A stretch of 64,000 nucleotides of DNA from Saccharospirillaceae bacterium (GCA_022448365.1 JAKVCS010000004.1:304846-368845); one strand, 5' to 3'. Shown: positions 45,932-55,974, numbered from the stretch's first letter. The notes: generated by a model not told the origin, from the sequence alone. Numbers and translations are program-made.

Positions 45932-48900
45932 TCAGGCTTTTACGTTACGGCGACCCAGCATCAGACCCGCTAATGCCAACATCCACCATGCCATATGACC
46001 ACCACCGCCGGAGCCATCGTATTCCGGAGTGATAATGCCCGGCACTTCACTGTCGCGCGAGGCAACGATTGCATCCAGAGTTTTGGCACTGCCAGCAACT
46101 TCCTGATCGTTGCGCAACAGAACCTGACGGATAGTGTAGCGACCTGTAGGCAAGTCGTTAGCGGTTAACATCACCGACTGAGGAGTATCACCGGTTACTG
46201 TTGTTTCAATCGTTGGACGCGTTATGGTTACTCGACTAATGTCCTGAGAATCTTTTGCTGAAATGGTTGTTTGAACCACATCACCCTGTTCCGCATTGGT
46301 ATACACAAACGGTAATTCTACACGACTGCTGATAACCGGCAGCTGTACACGACGATTGCCATCCTGCTCGAAGTATTTATACGCCAGTGATACAACAACC
46401 GGGTCGTGGTCTGATGAACGATATGGCGTTTTAGTCTGGTGATAACGTGTTGGATTGTTCTTAAACGCGCTGCTGTAATCGTAGTAAGCCGAAATAATAC
46501 TGTTAATGTTCCAGTCGATTGCGTCTTTGATACGATCTTCCATGCCTTTGCTTACCAGGGCGTGGTCGAGTGAACCCATATAGTCATCGAAGATGTAGCT
46601 GTAGCTGGTCTCACGTTCATGAATGGTGTCCGCTTTTTTAACAGCGTTGATATAACCGTATCCCTGAGACAGCTTAATCCCCTGAGAAGCGCCACCAAAT
46701 TGTGGGCGATTACCGATAAAGGTATCACGTGCGGTCTGAACTTCTTTGCCGGCTGGAATTTCAGTCAGCACCAGCATAGCATCTTCACTGGCATAGGAAT
46801 TCAGGTCACCAATGATCATTTTATCGCCGGCGATTTTATCCAGTTCCTGCGCCAGGTGAACGGCTGCAGCACTGCGGAAGCGCTCACACTGACCCTGGAA
46901 ATCAGGATCGGGTAATTCAAATGCCGTTCCCTGAGCGGGTTTAAAGTCACCGATGTCATCCCAGTCGTCGGCACAGTTTGAACCTTTAGACTTCAGGTGA
47001 TTAACCGCAACAGTTAATAATTTACCGGTGTGGTTAACAACGAACGTAGCAACCAGTGCATCACGCTGGAAAGCGCGACCGCTACTGCTGCGACGACCTT
47101 GGTTATCAACATAAACGTCGCCGTTCTCATCGACAATATTAAACGAGTTCTGGTTTGGCATTTGGATAACACGCACATCACGTAACGTCAGTGCTGTTGG
47201 ACGATAAACCAGAGCATTGGTGATCGCATCGCTGCCAATGGTGTCTTCATAATCAATGACCAGGTCATTGTTTGAATCAATGCCGATATAACGATAGCGC
47301 TTGAGAATGCTGTCATCCTGATCACGGTTAGAGAAACGCTCATCATCGTAATCAAGATTCACTTCATCCAGCAGTGTTGCCAGAGCACCGTTATCGCCCA
47401 TGCCGTTGTTTTCGATTTCCATCATGCCAATGACATCGGCATCCAGCGCACGAATAGCACGCACTAACTTATCCTGCTGCAGTGCGAAATCGTCAGCATT
47501 ATCAGCGCCACGATTGTCGCTGCTGTTTGGATTGCGAGTGCCACCATACGGTGAATTGAAGTAATTCAGAACGTTAACCGAAGCGACACGAACTTCCAGT
47601 TCGTCTGCGGCGAAGTTGGTCTCAAGCGTCGGCGTGGTACGCAGCTGTTTTTCGCGGGTTAACGTGAAGGTATTCACGTCGTTATCGGCCGTATCAACAA
47701 CGGTATATTTTTGCGTGCTGTCGATTACCAGACGATACAGACCATTGCTGTGTACCAGGGTACCTTCCAGACCAGAGATACGATCACCAACCAGGATCAG
47801 ATTGTCTTGCGGAGCCGTGGCAAACGCTTCGAAGTATGGCATTTCGTCACGGTTGGCAGTATCCAGACTTTCAATGGTCAGATTACGGCGAACGTTATTT
47901 TCGATGGTGAATTTCGAGTCGGCAGTACCGGCGGCGGCATTCTGGTTCGGATGCAACAGAATACCGTTATAGGCCAACGCCATGTTGGAACGCGACGTTT
48001 CAAAGTCGAACCCAAATGGACGCGCAACCACCATAGTCTGGTTGCCATCAGACGTCGCATCCAAATCAGCAGGCAATGTAACCACAGTGCCTTCGTAACG
48101 GGCCAGCGTGCGGCTGAAATCGACAATGTTGTTATTTTCGCAAGAGGTTACGCCTGCCGGGCAGGTGTAATAGTCAGACTCAATGACTTCTAATTGCTTA
48201 GTTCGGATGGCCGATGCATCGACGGCACCGGTTTCTGCAGGGCCGGTATTGGTTAAAACGGTGGTGCCACTTGCCTCAGAAACCTGAGCAACAACACAGA
48301 TCTCCTGACCCAGTTGCAGATTGTTTGAACCGTAGTTGTAAACCAGGCGAATACTGTCAGACGCTTCATTGTCCGCCGGAGCATCTGTGTCCTGAATATA
48401 CAGGCCACTGAAGGCCGAGCCACTGAGAATGCGTGAGATACGACCACGAACCACATAAGAGCTGTCGCTGATTAAATCGTTATTCGCATCATCGTTAGTC
48501 AGCAAAGGCGAATAATGCTGGGAGTTTGCAGCCGTAACGCCCTGAATATTGTAGATAGATGGGGTCGCAAAACCGGAAACCGCCGCATCGCTACAAGCAA
48601 AACGCTGATCACCTGTTTGGGCACTGCCCAGGCCATCAAGTGTACCTTCTGCATAAGCTGTCCATTCACCCTGGCTAAAGGTTGCGCTGCGGGTATTGGC
48701 AACACGACGTAACGTCACATCGGTGCTTCCCCAGTCGCCCCTGTTGCCGGGGATACCAACAATATCGAAGGCATCGCTTACGGAAACACTGCTGCCGGTT
48801 TCTGCCAGGAAAACAGCGTGGTTACCGGTGTAGTTCAGGGCATTAAAACGCACGTCACCGAAGGCGCCGGATAATACGACCTGACCATCATTGTTGGCGA

Positions 48901-49861
48901 CATTTTGCTCGATGGTTTCACGATCAATGGAGTCCGGATTCATAATAACCAGGGTACGACCGGCCGGTATGGTGATGCCGTTCAGGACGTTGTTACCATC
49001 TTTATCGCGAACCTGATTGGTGAAACGGTCATCGGCGTAATACAGAGAAACGCTGTCATCAAAGACGAAGTCGGTAGCGCCGGTATTAGTCAGTTCGATG
49101 GCACGGTTATTACGGAAGCGAACGCTGTCATCACCTTCAATATATTCGGTAATCACAACAGAGAAGTCTGCTGGCGCTTCGGCCGCAGGTGGAGGTGTTG
49201 GCTCTGGTGTTGGTTCTGGTGTCGGAGTTGGTGTCGGAGTTGATGGATTTGGGTATACACCCAAACCGGTGTAAGTGTTGCTTGCCGCCGCTGTCCATTG
49301 ACTATCATCAAAGGTCGATGCCTGGCTGGTAATGCCGCTATTGCGGTTTAATGTCTGGTTGCCACCCTTTACGCTGCCCCAGGTTGAGGTGCGGTTGTCG
49401 GTACCGGTAACAATCCCAATAATGTCCAGTGCAGCGTTCGGATCGTCGGTGGTGCCCAAATAAACCGGGTCATCGCCATTGAAGCTGAATGTATTAAAAC
49501 CACTGGTCGGCAGTTTCAGAAAAGTACCGCCGTTATCTGTGGTGGTGGTACCGATTGCGTCATCAGCACTGCCGTGCGCCAGAACAAGGCTTTTTCCGGC
49601 GGCCAGGGTAATTCCGTTCAGTGCATTGGCGCCACCCTCAATCTGAATTTGGTTGCGGTATTGACCATTTCCAAACTGATAAAGAGACACAGAATCGTCG
49701 AAGGTGTGATCTTCCGAGCCGATGTTGGTTAATTCAATGGCTTTATTTTGGCCGCTTCCTTCAACATATTGAGTGATGATGATTTTGTTGATGTCAGCCT
49801 GAGCTGGTAATGCCACTGCACCAGCTGCCAGCATAATGGCTGTCGTTAGTTTGTTACGCAT
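45932..49861 (-). CDS. ExeM/NucH-type extracellular nuclease with lamin-tail domains and GlyGly-CTERM tail
   Basis: 1309 residues. A signal peptide (1-22) is followed by a lamin-tail-like domain (about 23-205), a Thr/Pro-rich linker (about 208-228) and a second lamin-tail-like domain (about 230-415). An ExeM-specific region comes next, then an endonuclease/exonuclease/phosphatase domain (about 775-1185) with VIGMMEIENNG, VNHLKSKGSNC, IIGDLNSYASED and RSSDHDPVVV. An Ig-like segment and a GlyGly-CTERM sorting tail (about 1283-1309: GGGGH, hydrophobic helix, GRRNVK) finish the protein. The tail predicts type II secretion and rhombosortase processing at the outer surface. It degrades extracellular DNA. 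Confidence 0.93.
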   Translation of the reverse strand: MRNKLTTAIMLAAGAVALPAQADINKIIITQYVEGSGQNKAIELTNIGSEDHTFDDSVSLYQFGNGQYRNQIQIEGGANALNGITLAAGKSLVLAHGSADDAIGTTTTDNGGTFLKLPTSGFNTFSFNGDDPVYLGTTDDPNAALDIIGIVTGTDNRTSTWGSVKGGNQTLNRNSGITSQASTFDDSQWTAAASNTYTGLGVYPNPSTPTPTPTPEPTPEPTPPPAAEAPADFSVVITEYIEGDDSVRFRNNRAIELTNTGATDFVFDDSVSLYYADDRFTNQVRDKDGNNVLNGITIPAGRTLVIMNPDSIDRETIEQNVANNDGQVVLSGAFGDVRFNALNYTGNHAVFLAETGSSVSVSDAFDIVGIPGNRGDWGSTDVTLRRVANTRSATFSQGEWTAYAEGTLDGLGSAQTGDQRFACSDAAVSGFATPSIYNIQGVTAANSQHYSPLLTNDDANNDLISDSSYVVRGRISRILSGSAFSGLYIQDTDAPADNEASDSIRLVYNYGSNNLQLGQEICVVAQVSEASGTTVLTNTGPAETGAVDASAIRTKQLEVIESDYYTCPAGVTSCENNNIVDFSRTLARYEGTVVTLPADLDATSDGNQTMVVARPFGFDFETSRSNMALAYNGILLHPNQNAAAGTADSKFTIENNVRRNLTIESLDTANRDEMPYFEAFATAPQDNLILVGDRISGLEGTLVHSNGLYRLVIDSTQKYTVVDTADNDVNTFTLTREKQLRTTPTLETNFAADELEVRVASVNVLNYFNSPYGGTRNPNSSDNRGADNADDFALQQDKLVRAIRALDADVIGMMEIENNGMGDNGALATLLDEVNLDYDDERFSNRDQDDSILKRYRYIGIDSNNDLVIDYEDTIGSDAITNALVYRPTALTLRDVRVIQMPNQNSFNIVDENGDVYVDNQGRRSSSGRAFQRDALVATFVVNHTGKLLTVAVNHLKSKGSNCADDWDDIGDFKPAQGTAFELPDPDFQGQCERFRSAAAVHLAQELDKIAGDKMIIGDLNSYASEDAMLVLTEIPAGKEVQTARDTFIGNRPQFGGASQGIKLSQGYGYINAVKKADTIHERETSYSYIFDDYMGSLDHALVSKGMEDRIKDAIDWNINSIISAYYDYSSAFKNNPTRYHQTKTPYRSSDHDPVVVSLAYKYFEQDGNRRVQLPVISSRVELPFVYTNAEQGDVVQTTISAKDSQDISRVTITRPTIETTVTGDTPQSVMLTANDLPTGRYTIRQVLLRNDQEVAGSAKTLDAIVASRDSEVPGIITPEYDGSGGGGHMAWWMLALAGLMLGRRNVKA

Positions 49862-49894
49862 AAGAATGAATCCTGTAAGTAATAGAATGCTGAA

Positions 49895-51019
49895 TCAGAA
49901 GAAAACAGTGATTCGTGAGTAGCCATTCTGGGCTGCTTCACCAGGGCTTGCTTCAACCGCCAACTCGGTATTTGAGTTAAGCTGATAGCGTAAGGTCAGG
50001 GATTGCCATTCACGGCGATCGCCCCATTCGTCGTACTGCTCCTGATTGCCAGTCCAGTACTTACTGTTACGATCCCATTCGTCGCGTTCTTCAAAGTTCC
50101 ATGAAGCTGACAGTGCTAATTGCTCACTGACGTTGTAGGTCACACCGACTTCGGCACCGCGCCACTCATTCTGCTCGTATTGGTTGTAGCGGTATAAACC
50201 ATCTTGTCGATTTTCGTCGGTGGTGTAGAGGTCAACCGGAGTAATACCATCAGCGAGGAATTTGCGCTGCGCCAGATGTGTTTTCAGAGTGTAAGCGTTC
50301 ACTTTAAAGGTGAGGTTGTCGATCGGCGTAACTCGTGCACCAAGGGTGTACAGACGGCCTTTACCAAAGCGCGACTGACCTTCTGAGCCAGTGCGGTTTT
50401 CAGCACCCAGACGAAAACCTGCGATATCGAATTCAACGCCGATATAACCATTCCAGGTGTCACCAAAGGCTTCTCCAGACTGAGATTCTGCTTTATAGCT
50501 GAAAGAGGTAGCCGCAACCAAAGGACCATAGCTGACTTCGTATTTAAGCGATTGGTCCTGATCCTGGGCGGTTTGTAATTCAACCATGGTTTCCAGTGCG
50601 GTCTGGCCGTAACGATCGACATCATCCAGCGCTGAGTTCATCAGACCAAACGACAAAGCGTGGTTGTCGTTGACCTGGTAACCAACATAGGCTTTGTCGA
50701 CCTGCAGTTCCATATCGCCACTGCCGCCTGGGAAATTCATGCGGTCGTAATCCAGTTCCAGTTTCCAGAAAGTCTGTTTTACCGTTCCGTTAACGCCTAA
50801 TGTTGCCCGGGTGTCATCAATGACTGACTGTTTGGTATCAAAGCTACGATAGACTTTATTCGTGCCGAAAAAGGAAGCTGGGGCAATGCGACCATACATT
50901 TCGATCTCGGTGGCGTTTGCCGGGTCGTTGAACAACTCCAGAGATAATGCCGGAGCAGAGGAAAGCGCGCTGATCGCCAGAGTAATCAGTCCGCGTCCTC
51001 CGGAAAGGTAATGCTTCAT
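49895..51019 (-). CDS. Outer-membrane porin, probable
   Basis: 374 residues. A signal peptide (about 1-26) is followed by alternating beta-strand sequence throughout and a terminal aromatic residue (SRITVFF), the outer-membrane barrel signature. Periplasmic-turn and loop patterns such as YVGYQVNDNHALSFGLMNSA and WNGYIGVEFDIAGFRLGAE fit a 16-strand porin of about 40 kDa. The substrate is not readable. Its position 33 bp upstream of the large nuclease gene suggests passage of nucleotides or nucleosides. The ribosome binding site AGGAG lies about ten bases upstream. Confidence 0.82.
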   Translation of the reverse strand: MKHYLSGGRGLITLAISALSSAPALSLELFNDPANATEIEMYGRIAPASFFGTNKVYRSFDTKQSVIDDTRATLGVNGTVKQTFWKLELDYDRMNFPGGSGDMELQVDKAYVGYQVNDNHALSFGLMNSALDDVDRYGQTALETMVELQTAQDQDQSLKYEVSYGPLVAATSFSYKAESQSGEAFGDTWNGYIGVEFDIAGFRLGAENRTGSEGQSRFGKGRLYTLGARVTPIDNLTFKVNAYTLKTHLAQRKFLADGITPVDLYTTDENRQDGLYRYNQYEQNEWRGAEVGVTYNVSEQLALSASWNFEERDEWDRNSKYWTGNQEQYDEWGDRREWQSLTLRYQLNSNTELAVEASPGEAAQNGYSRITVFF

Positions 51020-51348
51020 GGATATATAGCTCCTGAATTATTAAAAAATTTTTTAACTGCGCGGCGTTTATACTCGCACGACCGAGTTACAAACTGACTA
51101 CAGTTAACTTTCACTCAAAAAAAAGTTGAGGAAAGATAAAGGAATATTTCTGTTTGTCTATTAATTTGCCGGATTAAAAACTTTGGCCAGCGAACTTTTT
51201 TGTACAGACGGTCAAACAGACCGTTCCGATAGGACTATTCGTGCCGCGAAGTCTCAAGTGTAACCATATGGTTAATATTTGTGACTCCGCGAAAGCTTCT
51301 GAGAATAGAATTATCAATAAATATTTTGGTGCATAAAATCAGTTAAAT
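51020..51348. promoter_or_regulatory. Regulatory region upstream of the porin-nuclease genes
   Basis: A 329-bp gap without genes lies upstream of the porin. It contains a perfect inverted repeat ACGGTC-AAACA-GACCGT at 51208-51224, which may be an operator, and AT-rich sequence nearer the porin that probably holds the promoter. No clear sigma-70 pair could be fixed with confidence. Confidence 0.5.
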
Positions 51349-52440
51349 TCACTGTTCATAGGGCATATTGTTTCTGTAAACAGACCAGTTACTGGTTAAG
51401 GTATCCACCACTTTACTGCCTATACGCCAGGCATTTTCTAACGCCAGTTCCATTCCTGCATAAGTGTGGCCTTCCGAATTAAGCAGGTTCTGAGCCGCTG
51501 TCATACCCGGTTCCGGTACCGTAAAATTACTGGCGGTTCTGACGACCATCAGGCGCTGATAGTCAGCTTTGCCTGAACGGTCAAGATAAAAAAGTGATTG
51601 TGCTGTGCCCGTATCTTCCATCGCTGAGGACACAAATTGGCCTTGACCTTCGGTCCAGTAATCGACGTATTTGTTGGCCCATTGATTGAAATATTCGCCG
51701 TGCCAAAACGTCATTGCAGCCATGTGATCGCCTTTCATAACGACGGGTTTCTTTTGTGCGTTCGGATAAATACCGTAGTTTTTTCGTTGTGCGTTGATGA
51801 AATCATCGTCGCTTAATTCAACATCTTTTGTCAGTTGGTAAGCCCATTCTGTTAGCTTGCCATTGAGCTGAAATACTTCCCCCTGGTTTGGCGGACGCTT
51901 GTCGGGATAGGGGCCTGCGGTAAATAACGGAAAGAAACCAGTTTCCCAATCTTGTGGAATTTCTCGCGCGTCAATTGCATGTCCAAGGTCGCCATCAACC
52001 AGCCATTCAGCCCAGGCTGCCGAACCAATTGGCGCATCGTTGGGATCGAAGCCGGAAATACCGGCTACCAACCAGTAGGCTTTGGTCAGATCAAAGCGTG
52101 GATCGAGACCCAGCGCCATAATGGCGGACGAAGAGCGGTTCGTGCCCATGCCCGTAATCATCCCCAGCACGCCCGACTCTGGATTTAAATAAAGGTCGGC
52201 ATGGGATTGTGGAAACGGAAAGCGTTGATCGAGCTTATGGCGTTCTTTCCAACGCTGGAACTCGCCCGCTTCATCACCGCTGACTTCACCCAGTTCAAAC
52301 ATAGTGACAACGACTACTTTCACTTCAATGGGAGCTGCTGCTTTTTTTGAGCTTGCCAGGGATGCTGTCTGGTTTTGGTTGCTGCAGCCTGCCATCAACA
52401 GCAGGGAGGCTGTAAGGCAGCAGAATATGGCTTTAATCAT
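51349..52440 (-). CDS. NUP-family lipoprotein (nucleoside phosphorylase-like, 'purine nucleoside permease')
   Basis: 363 residues. The signal peptide ends in a lipobox (LLLMAGC-SN, Cys19). The remainder matches the NUP family (PF06516): VKVVVVTMFELGEVSGDEAG, MITGMGTNRSSSAIMALGLD, YWLVAGISGFDPNDAPIGSA and VSSAMEDTGTAQSL. No membrane segments follow the signal, so the label permease is doubtful. The fold is related to nucleoside phosphorylases and hydrolases, and a periplasmic or surface nucleoside-splitting or binding role is plausible. It overlaps the end of the adenosine deaminase gene by 8 bp. Confidence 0.87.
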   Translation of the reverse strand: MIKAIFCCLTASLLLMAGCSNQNQTASLASSKKAAAPIEVKVVVVTMFELGEVSGDEAGEFQRWKERHKLDQRFPFPQSHADLYLNPESGVLGMITGMGTNRSSSAIMALGLDPRFDLTKAYWLVAGISGFDPNDAPIGSAAWAEWLVDGDLGHAIDAREIPQDWETGFFPLFTAGPYPDKRPPNQGEVFQLNGKLTEWAYQLTKDVELSDDDFINAQRKNYGIYPNAQKKPVVMKGDHMAAMTFWHGEYFNQWANKYVDYWTEGQGQFVSSAMEDTGTAQSLFYLDRSGKADYQRLMVVRTASNFTVPEPGMTAAQNLLNSEGHTYAGMELALENAWRIGSKVVDTLTSNWSVYRNNMPYEQ

Positions 52441-53887
52441 AAGAGTTCTCTAAACACAGTTGATATTTTTTGCAGGTAAACTGGTGTGAAACGGGAGTAA
52501 CATGTTGAAATGCTTCCAGTCCTTTCGCTTGGAACGAACGTTCAAATTTATCCAGTCGTTGCTCTAATCGAAGCTGCATGGATAGCTTCATTTTGGGTTC
52601 GATAAATGCGTGATTTATCGAGTTTGTCAGTAACAAACGGATTTCTTGCCAGGATAAGTTGAATTCTTTTACAGCAACAAAATACTCGTCTGTCATATTG
52701 GAATCCCACATGCCGCGGTCGTCGGTGGTGAGTGTTACCGGAATACCAAAGCGAAGATATTCCGGGAATGGGTGCTGCTGGTAGTCATTGACATAACCCA
52801 GCATTAAATTGCTGATAAGATTAATTTCAATCAGGTTGTTGCTGTTACGCATCAGCAGCATGGTGTCCGGGTCGGAAATCAGGTTAATACCATGACCGAT
52901 GCGAGAGGCGCCCAGTAACAAGGTGTCGCGTACGTTGCGGCTTGGTTTGTCTTGTTCTCCGGCATGAATCGACAGCGGCAGCGTTGGAATCTGGCGACGC
53001 AGTGTTCGCAGCGTTTCCAGGAAGCGCAGCGGATAGCCTTTATCAATATCTTCTGCGCCAACCATGTTCAGACCAACAAACAGATCGCGGTTTTTATCAA
53101 CGAAGCGGTAAATCCACTCCAGATCCTGTTCAGCGTTGTCGATAAATCTCAGCAGGTAATATTGCATGCCAACTTTGACGCCAGTGGCGACGGCATCGGT
53201 CTGGCGCAGTCGCGCGCGATAGATATCGGCCACCTCATCGGCCGTGAACAAACTGCCGTCTTTCTTTTTATAGAAGCGGGTGCCTTCCATCGTTTCAAGG
53301 TACATGAGGCCTTCGGCAGCAAAGGCTTTCATGTTGCGATACAGCATCTCGCTGTTGATGTACGGGTTAGCGCCCAGGTCATTCAGACGCTGCCAATGGG
53401 AGTAAAAAAACTCGTTTCGGCCTTCTTCTCCATAGTTGAGGCGCAGGCTGTTTTTCCAGGCTGCCAGTGTTTTCCCTGTGACGTTTTTTAACGGCGTGTA
53501 TTCAGACTGTTGGCATTTATCCAGCACATCGTAGCTGGACTGCTGGAGGTTGCGGAACATTAAAAAATAAGACGAATTCTGAGCGGTTGTTTTGGCGTAA
53601 TCGACACAATTATTAATAGCTGTTCGGGTGTAATAACGGTAGCCACCGTTTTTTGTTTCATCGGTAGCCAGCTCGTACCACCAGTTAACAAAATTAGAGC
53701 CTGTCAGATGGTTGTGTAAATCGCCGCCTTTCGGCAGTGCATATAAAAAATGATACAGCTGGCGATCGGTCGCGTTGGCTTTAAATGTTTCGAACCAATC
53801 ATCCTGCAATGCATTGCTGTGCAGCGATATGCCTATAAGTGCAATGGCCAGATGAAATCGAAAAATAGCAGTTAAATACATCAACAT
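52433..53887 (-). CDS. Secreted ADGF/CECR1-type adenosine deaminase
   Basis: 484 residues with an N-terminal signal peptide (about 1-26, ending HSNA). Catalytic motifs of adenosine deaminase are complete: HNHLTGS (His58, His60), HAGEQ (about 307), RIGHG (about 328) and TTDDRGM (about 387). The length and signal resemble the extracellular growth-factor type (ADGF) rather than the cytoplasmic 330-residue enzyme. It would convert adenosine to inosine outside the cytoplasm. The NUP lipoprotein gene overlaps its end, and the product would be the natural substrate of that protein if it splits inosine. Confidence 0.9.
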   Translation of the reverse strand: MLMYLTAIFRFHLAIALIGISLHSNALQDDWFETFKANATDRQLYHFLYALPKGGDLHNHLTGSNFVNWWYELATDETKNGGYRYYTRTAINNCVDYAKTTAQNSSYFLMFRNLQQSSYDVLDKCQQSEYTPLKNVTGKTLAAWKNSLRLNYGEEGRNEFFYSHWQRLNDLGANPYINSEMLYRNMKAFAAEGLMYLETMEGTRFYKKKDGSLFTADEVADIYRARLRQTDAVATGVKVGMQYYLLRFIDNAEQDLEWIYRFVDKNRDLFVGLNMVGAEDIDKGYPLRFLETLRTLRRQIPTLPLSIHAGEQDKPSRNVRDTLLLGASRIGHGINLISDPDTMLLMRNSNNLIEINLISNLMLGYVNDYQQHPFPEYLRFGIPVTLTTDDRGMWDSNMTDEYFVAVKEFNLSWQEIRLLLTNSINHAFIEPKMKLSMQLRLEQRLDKFERSFQAKGLEAFQHVTPVSHQFTCKKYQLCLENSYD

Positions 53888-54253
53888 AGTACAGCGGCAC
53901 TCGGCCTTAAAAATAGGAAGATAGTTTTAGCAATGCATATGCCAAATGTGATCGAAGTAGTCAATAAAATTGTATTGGAGGCACTAGAAATTGCCTGAAC
54001 TGCACATTTCACGAGGTCTTTAGTTGATTGCTTGGTCAGAAAATTAGGATCAGAATTGGCTGGAAAGCCATTCACCGAATCGGATTTCAGTGTTAACTGA
54101 CGGTGCATTATGTCTCACAATGGTGCGTTTTCGGCTGATCGTTACGTCATGTCAGTTCAGTCTGGTAATTAGAGCGCTATTTTTATTGCGGCCATGATGG
54201 ATTGCTGTAAGCTACGCTCCCCCCAAAAAACCACTGCTTAACAGGTAACCTGA

Positions 54254-55093
54254 ATGCAACTAGAAGCTGTTGATTACACGGCACCGGATGCAGCCGAACG
54301 ATTTACTGAATCGCTGCGAAATACGGGATTCGGCGTGTTAAAGAACCACCCGATTAAGCAAGCAATGGTCAGTGCAATTTACGAGCACTGGCAGGGATTT
54401 TTCAACAGCAAAGAAAAGGATGACTTCCAGTTTAATGTCGAGACTCAGGATGGGTTTTTCCCACGCTCGGTATCTGAGGTAGCGAAGGGCTTCTCAGTAA
54501 AAGACATTAAGGAGTATTTCCATTACTACCCATGGGGTCAGTGTCCGCAGACATTAAAATCTGAAATTCAGGCCTACTACGATCAGGCGTTGACCCTCGC
54601 CTCTGAGCTGCTGTCTTGGGTTGAGCAGTTCAGTCCGCCAGAAGTATCCGTTAATTATTCTCAGCCATTGTCCCAGATGGTTGATGGCAGTGAGAAAACC
54701 TTACTGCGCGTTTTGCATTATCCGCCGTTCGAAGGGGATGAAGAACCAGGCGCCATCCGGGCTGCTGCACACGAAGACATTAATCTGTTAACGGTGTTAC
54801 CGGCTGCCAATGAGCCAGGCTTGCAGGTTCAGCTTAAGAATGGTGACTGGATGGATGTACCATGCGACTTCGGCACCTTAATTGTAAATATCGGTGACAT
54901 GTTGCAGGAAGCTTCAGGTGGATATTATCCATCGACCACGCATCGGGTCATTAACCCAAGTGGTGGACGTCAGGAGCACTCGCGCATTTCTTTGCCGCTG
55001 TTCTTACACCCGAATCCTGAGACGGTATTGTCGGAGCGTTACACTGCCGGGAGTTATCTGACCGAGCGCCTGAGAGAGTTGGGTGTAATGTAA
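54254..55093 (+). CDS. 2-oxoglutarate/Fe(II)-dependent oxygenase (isopenicillin-N-synthase family)
   Basis: 279 residues. The N-terminal DIOX_N-like part is followed by the iron site: His and Asp in AAHEDINLLTVLP and the second His in STTHRVINPSGG. The 2-oxoglutarate Arg/Ser pair appears as HSRISLPLF. The substrate cannot be inferred; members hydroxylate or desaturate small molecules, and some make ethylene. It stands alone between the nucleic-acid block and the TetR gene, towards which it converges. Confidence 0.9.
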   Translation: MQLEAVDYTAPDAAERFTESLRNTGFGVLKNHPIKQAMVSAIYEHWQGFFNSKEKDDFQFNVETQDGFFPRSVSEVAKGFSVKDIKEYFHYYPWGQCPQTLKSEIQAYYDQALTLASELLSWVEQFSPPEVSVNYSQPLSQMVDGSEKTLLRVLHYPPFEGDEEPGAIRAAAHEDINLLTVLPAANEPGLQVQLKNGDWMDVPCDFGTLIVNIGDMLQEASGGYYPSTTHRVINPSGGRQEHSRISLPLFLHPNPETVLSERYTAGSYLTERLRELGVM

Positions 55094-55158
55094 GCCTGAC
55101 ATCGGTGTGACGTTGTTACCGTGCGGAGCATTCTGGTATTCCGGCGCTGCGGACGGTA

Positions 55159-55893
55159 CTACTCACCTTTCACTTCATTAAATACACCCATAAACAGCTG
55201 GGTGGACACTCTTATCAGCGTGTCTTTCTGCACCGTGTCCGGATTTAACAGCCAATAGGTTCCTGCCTGGCGCATGGCACCAATCATGGCAATCGATAGT
55301 ATGGCGCCTTCCTCTTCGGTGTACGACCAGTGGGGCCTTAAGACGCGAATCAGACTCAGGATCAGGTCGGCAAAGCTGCGGATATAAGCATGGTACAACT
55401 GATTGACTTCCTTACTGACGCCCTCTAATTCGACCATACATACTCGTGCCACTCTTGGGTCATTGAGCGCTTCGTAAAAAGCGGTTAAAGCACTTTCAAT
55501 CAGGCGTTTTGGGTCGCAGCCAGCTTCCGCAGCGGCAAACGCGGTCGTTACCTGATTGCGAATGTCGGTCATATGATGCTCATACACCGCCGTCAGCAGA
55601 TTTTCGATGCTGCCGAACTCGGCGTAAAAATAGCGATCCGTCAGTTGGGCTTCTTTGCAAAGACCGCGTACCGTGGCCTGGCGGAATCCAACAGTGCCGA
55701 ACACATTTAAACCAGCCTGCAGGAATTGTTTGCGTCGTTGCTGTTTGCGTTCGTCCTGGCTAAGGCCACCATATGTGCGGCCTGAACTGCTGCTTCGGTG
55801 ACGACCTGACGTTGGATTGGTGGTGTTGGACACATCGGCCTCGAAGTGGATAAAAGTTGTCTTAATAGGACTCGTGCGAGTATTTGACGACAT
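55159..55893 (-). CDS. TetR/AcrR family regulator
   Basis: 244 residues. The first 45 are a basic, low-complexity extension; the DNA-binding domain (about 50-95) shows RRKQFLQAGLNVFGTVGFRQ and VRGLCKEAQLTDRYFYAEFG. The ligand domain follows. It is divergent from the flavin monooxygenase at 55975 with 81 bp between the starts, so it probably represses that gene. The unusual N-terminal extension could mean that the real start is further in, but no better-placed ribosome binding site was seen. Confidence 0.88.
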   Translation of the reverse strand: MSSNTRTSPIKTTFIHFEADVSNTTNPTSGRHRSSSSGRTYGGLSQDERKQQRRKQFLQAGLNVFGTVGFRQATVRGLCKEAQLTDRYFYAEFGSIENLLTAVYEHHMTDIRNQVTTAFAAAEAGCDPKRLIESALTAFYEALNDPRVARVCMVELEGVSKEVNQLYHAYIRSFADLILSLIRVLRPHWSYTEEEGAILSIAMIGAMRQAGTYWLLNPDTVQKDTLIRVSTQLFMGVFNEVKGE

Positions 55894-55974
55894 GCGTCGT
55901 CAGAAGTAAAGTGACGAATCAAATCATCACATAATAACAAACAGCATTCGCTACAGATCGAGGGAGCCGGATTT

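Noticed and set aside
53881..54108. 75-codon minus-strand frame upstream of the adenosine deaminase gene
   Set aside because: It overlaps the deaminase start, has no ribosome binding site and no recognisable domain. The apparent hydrophobic part is probably chance.
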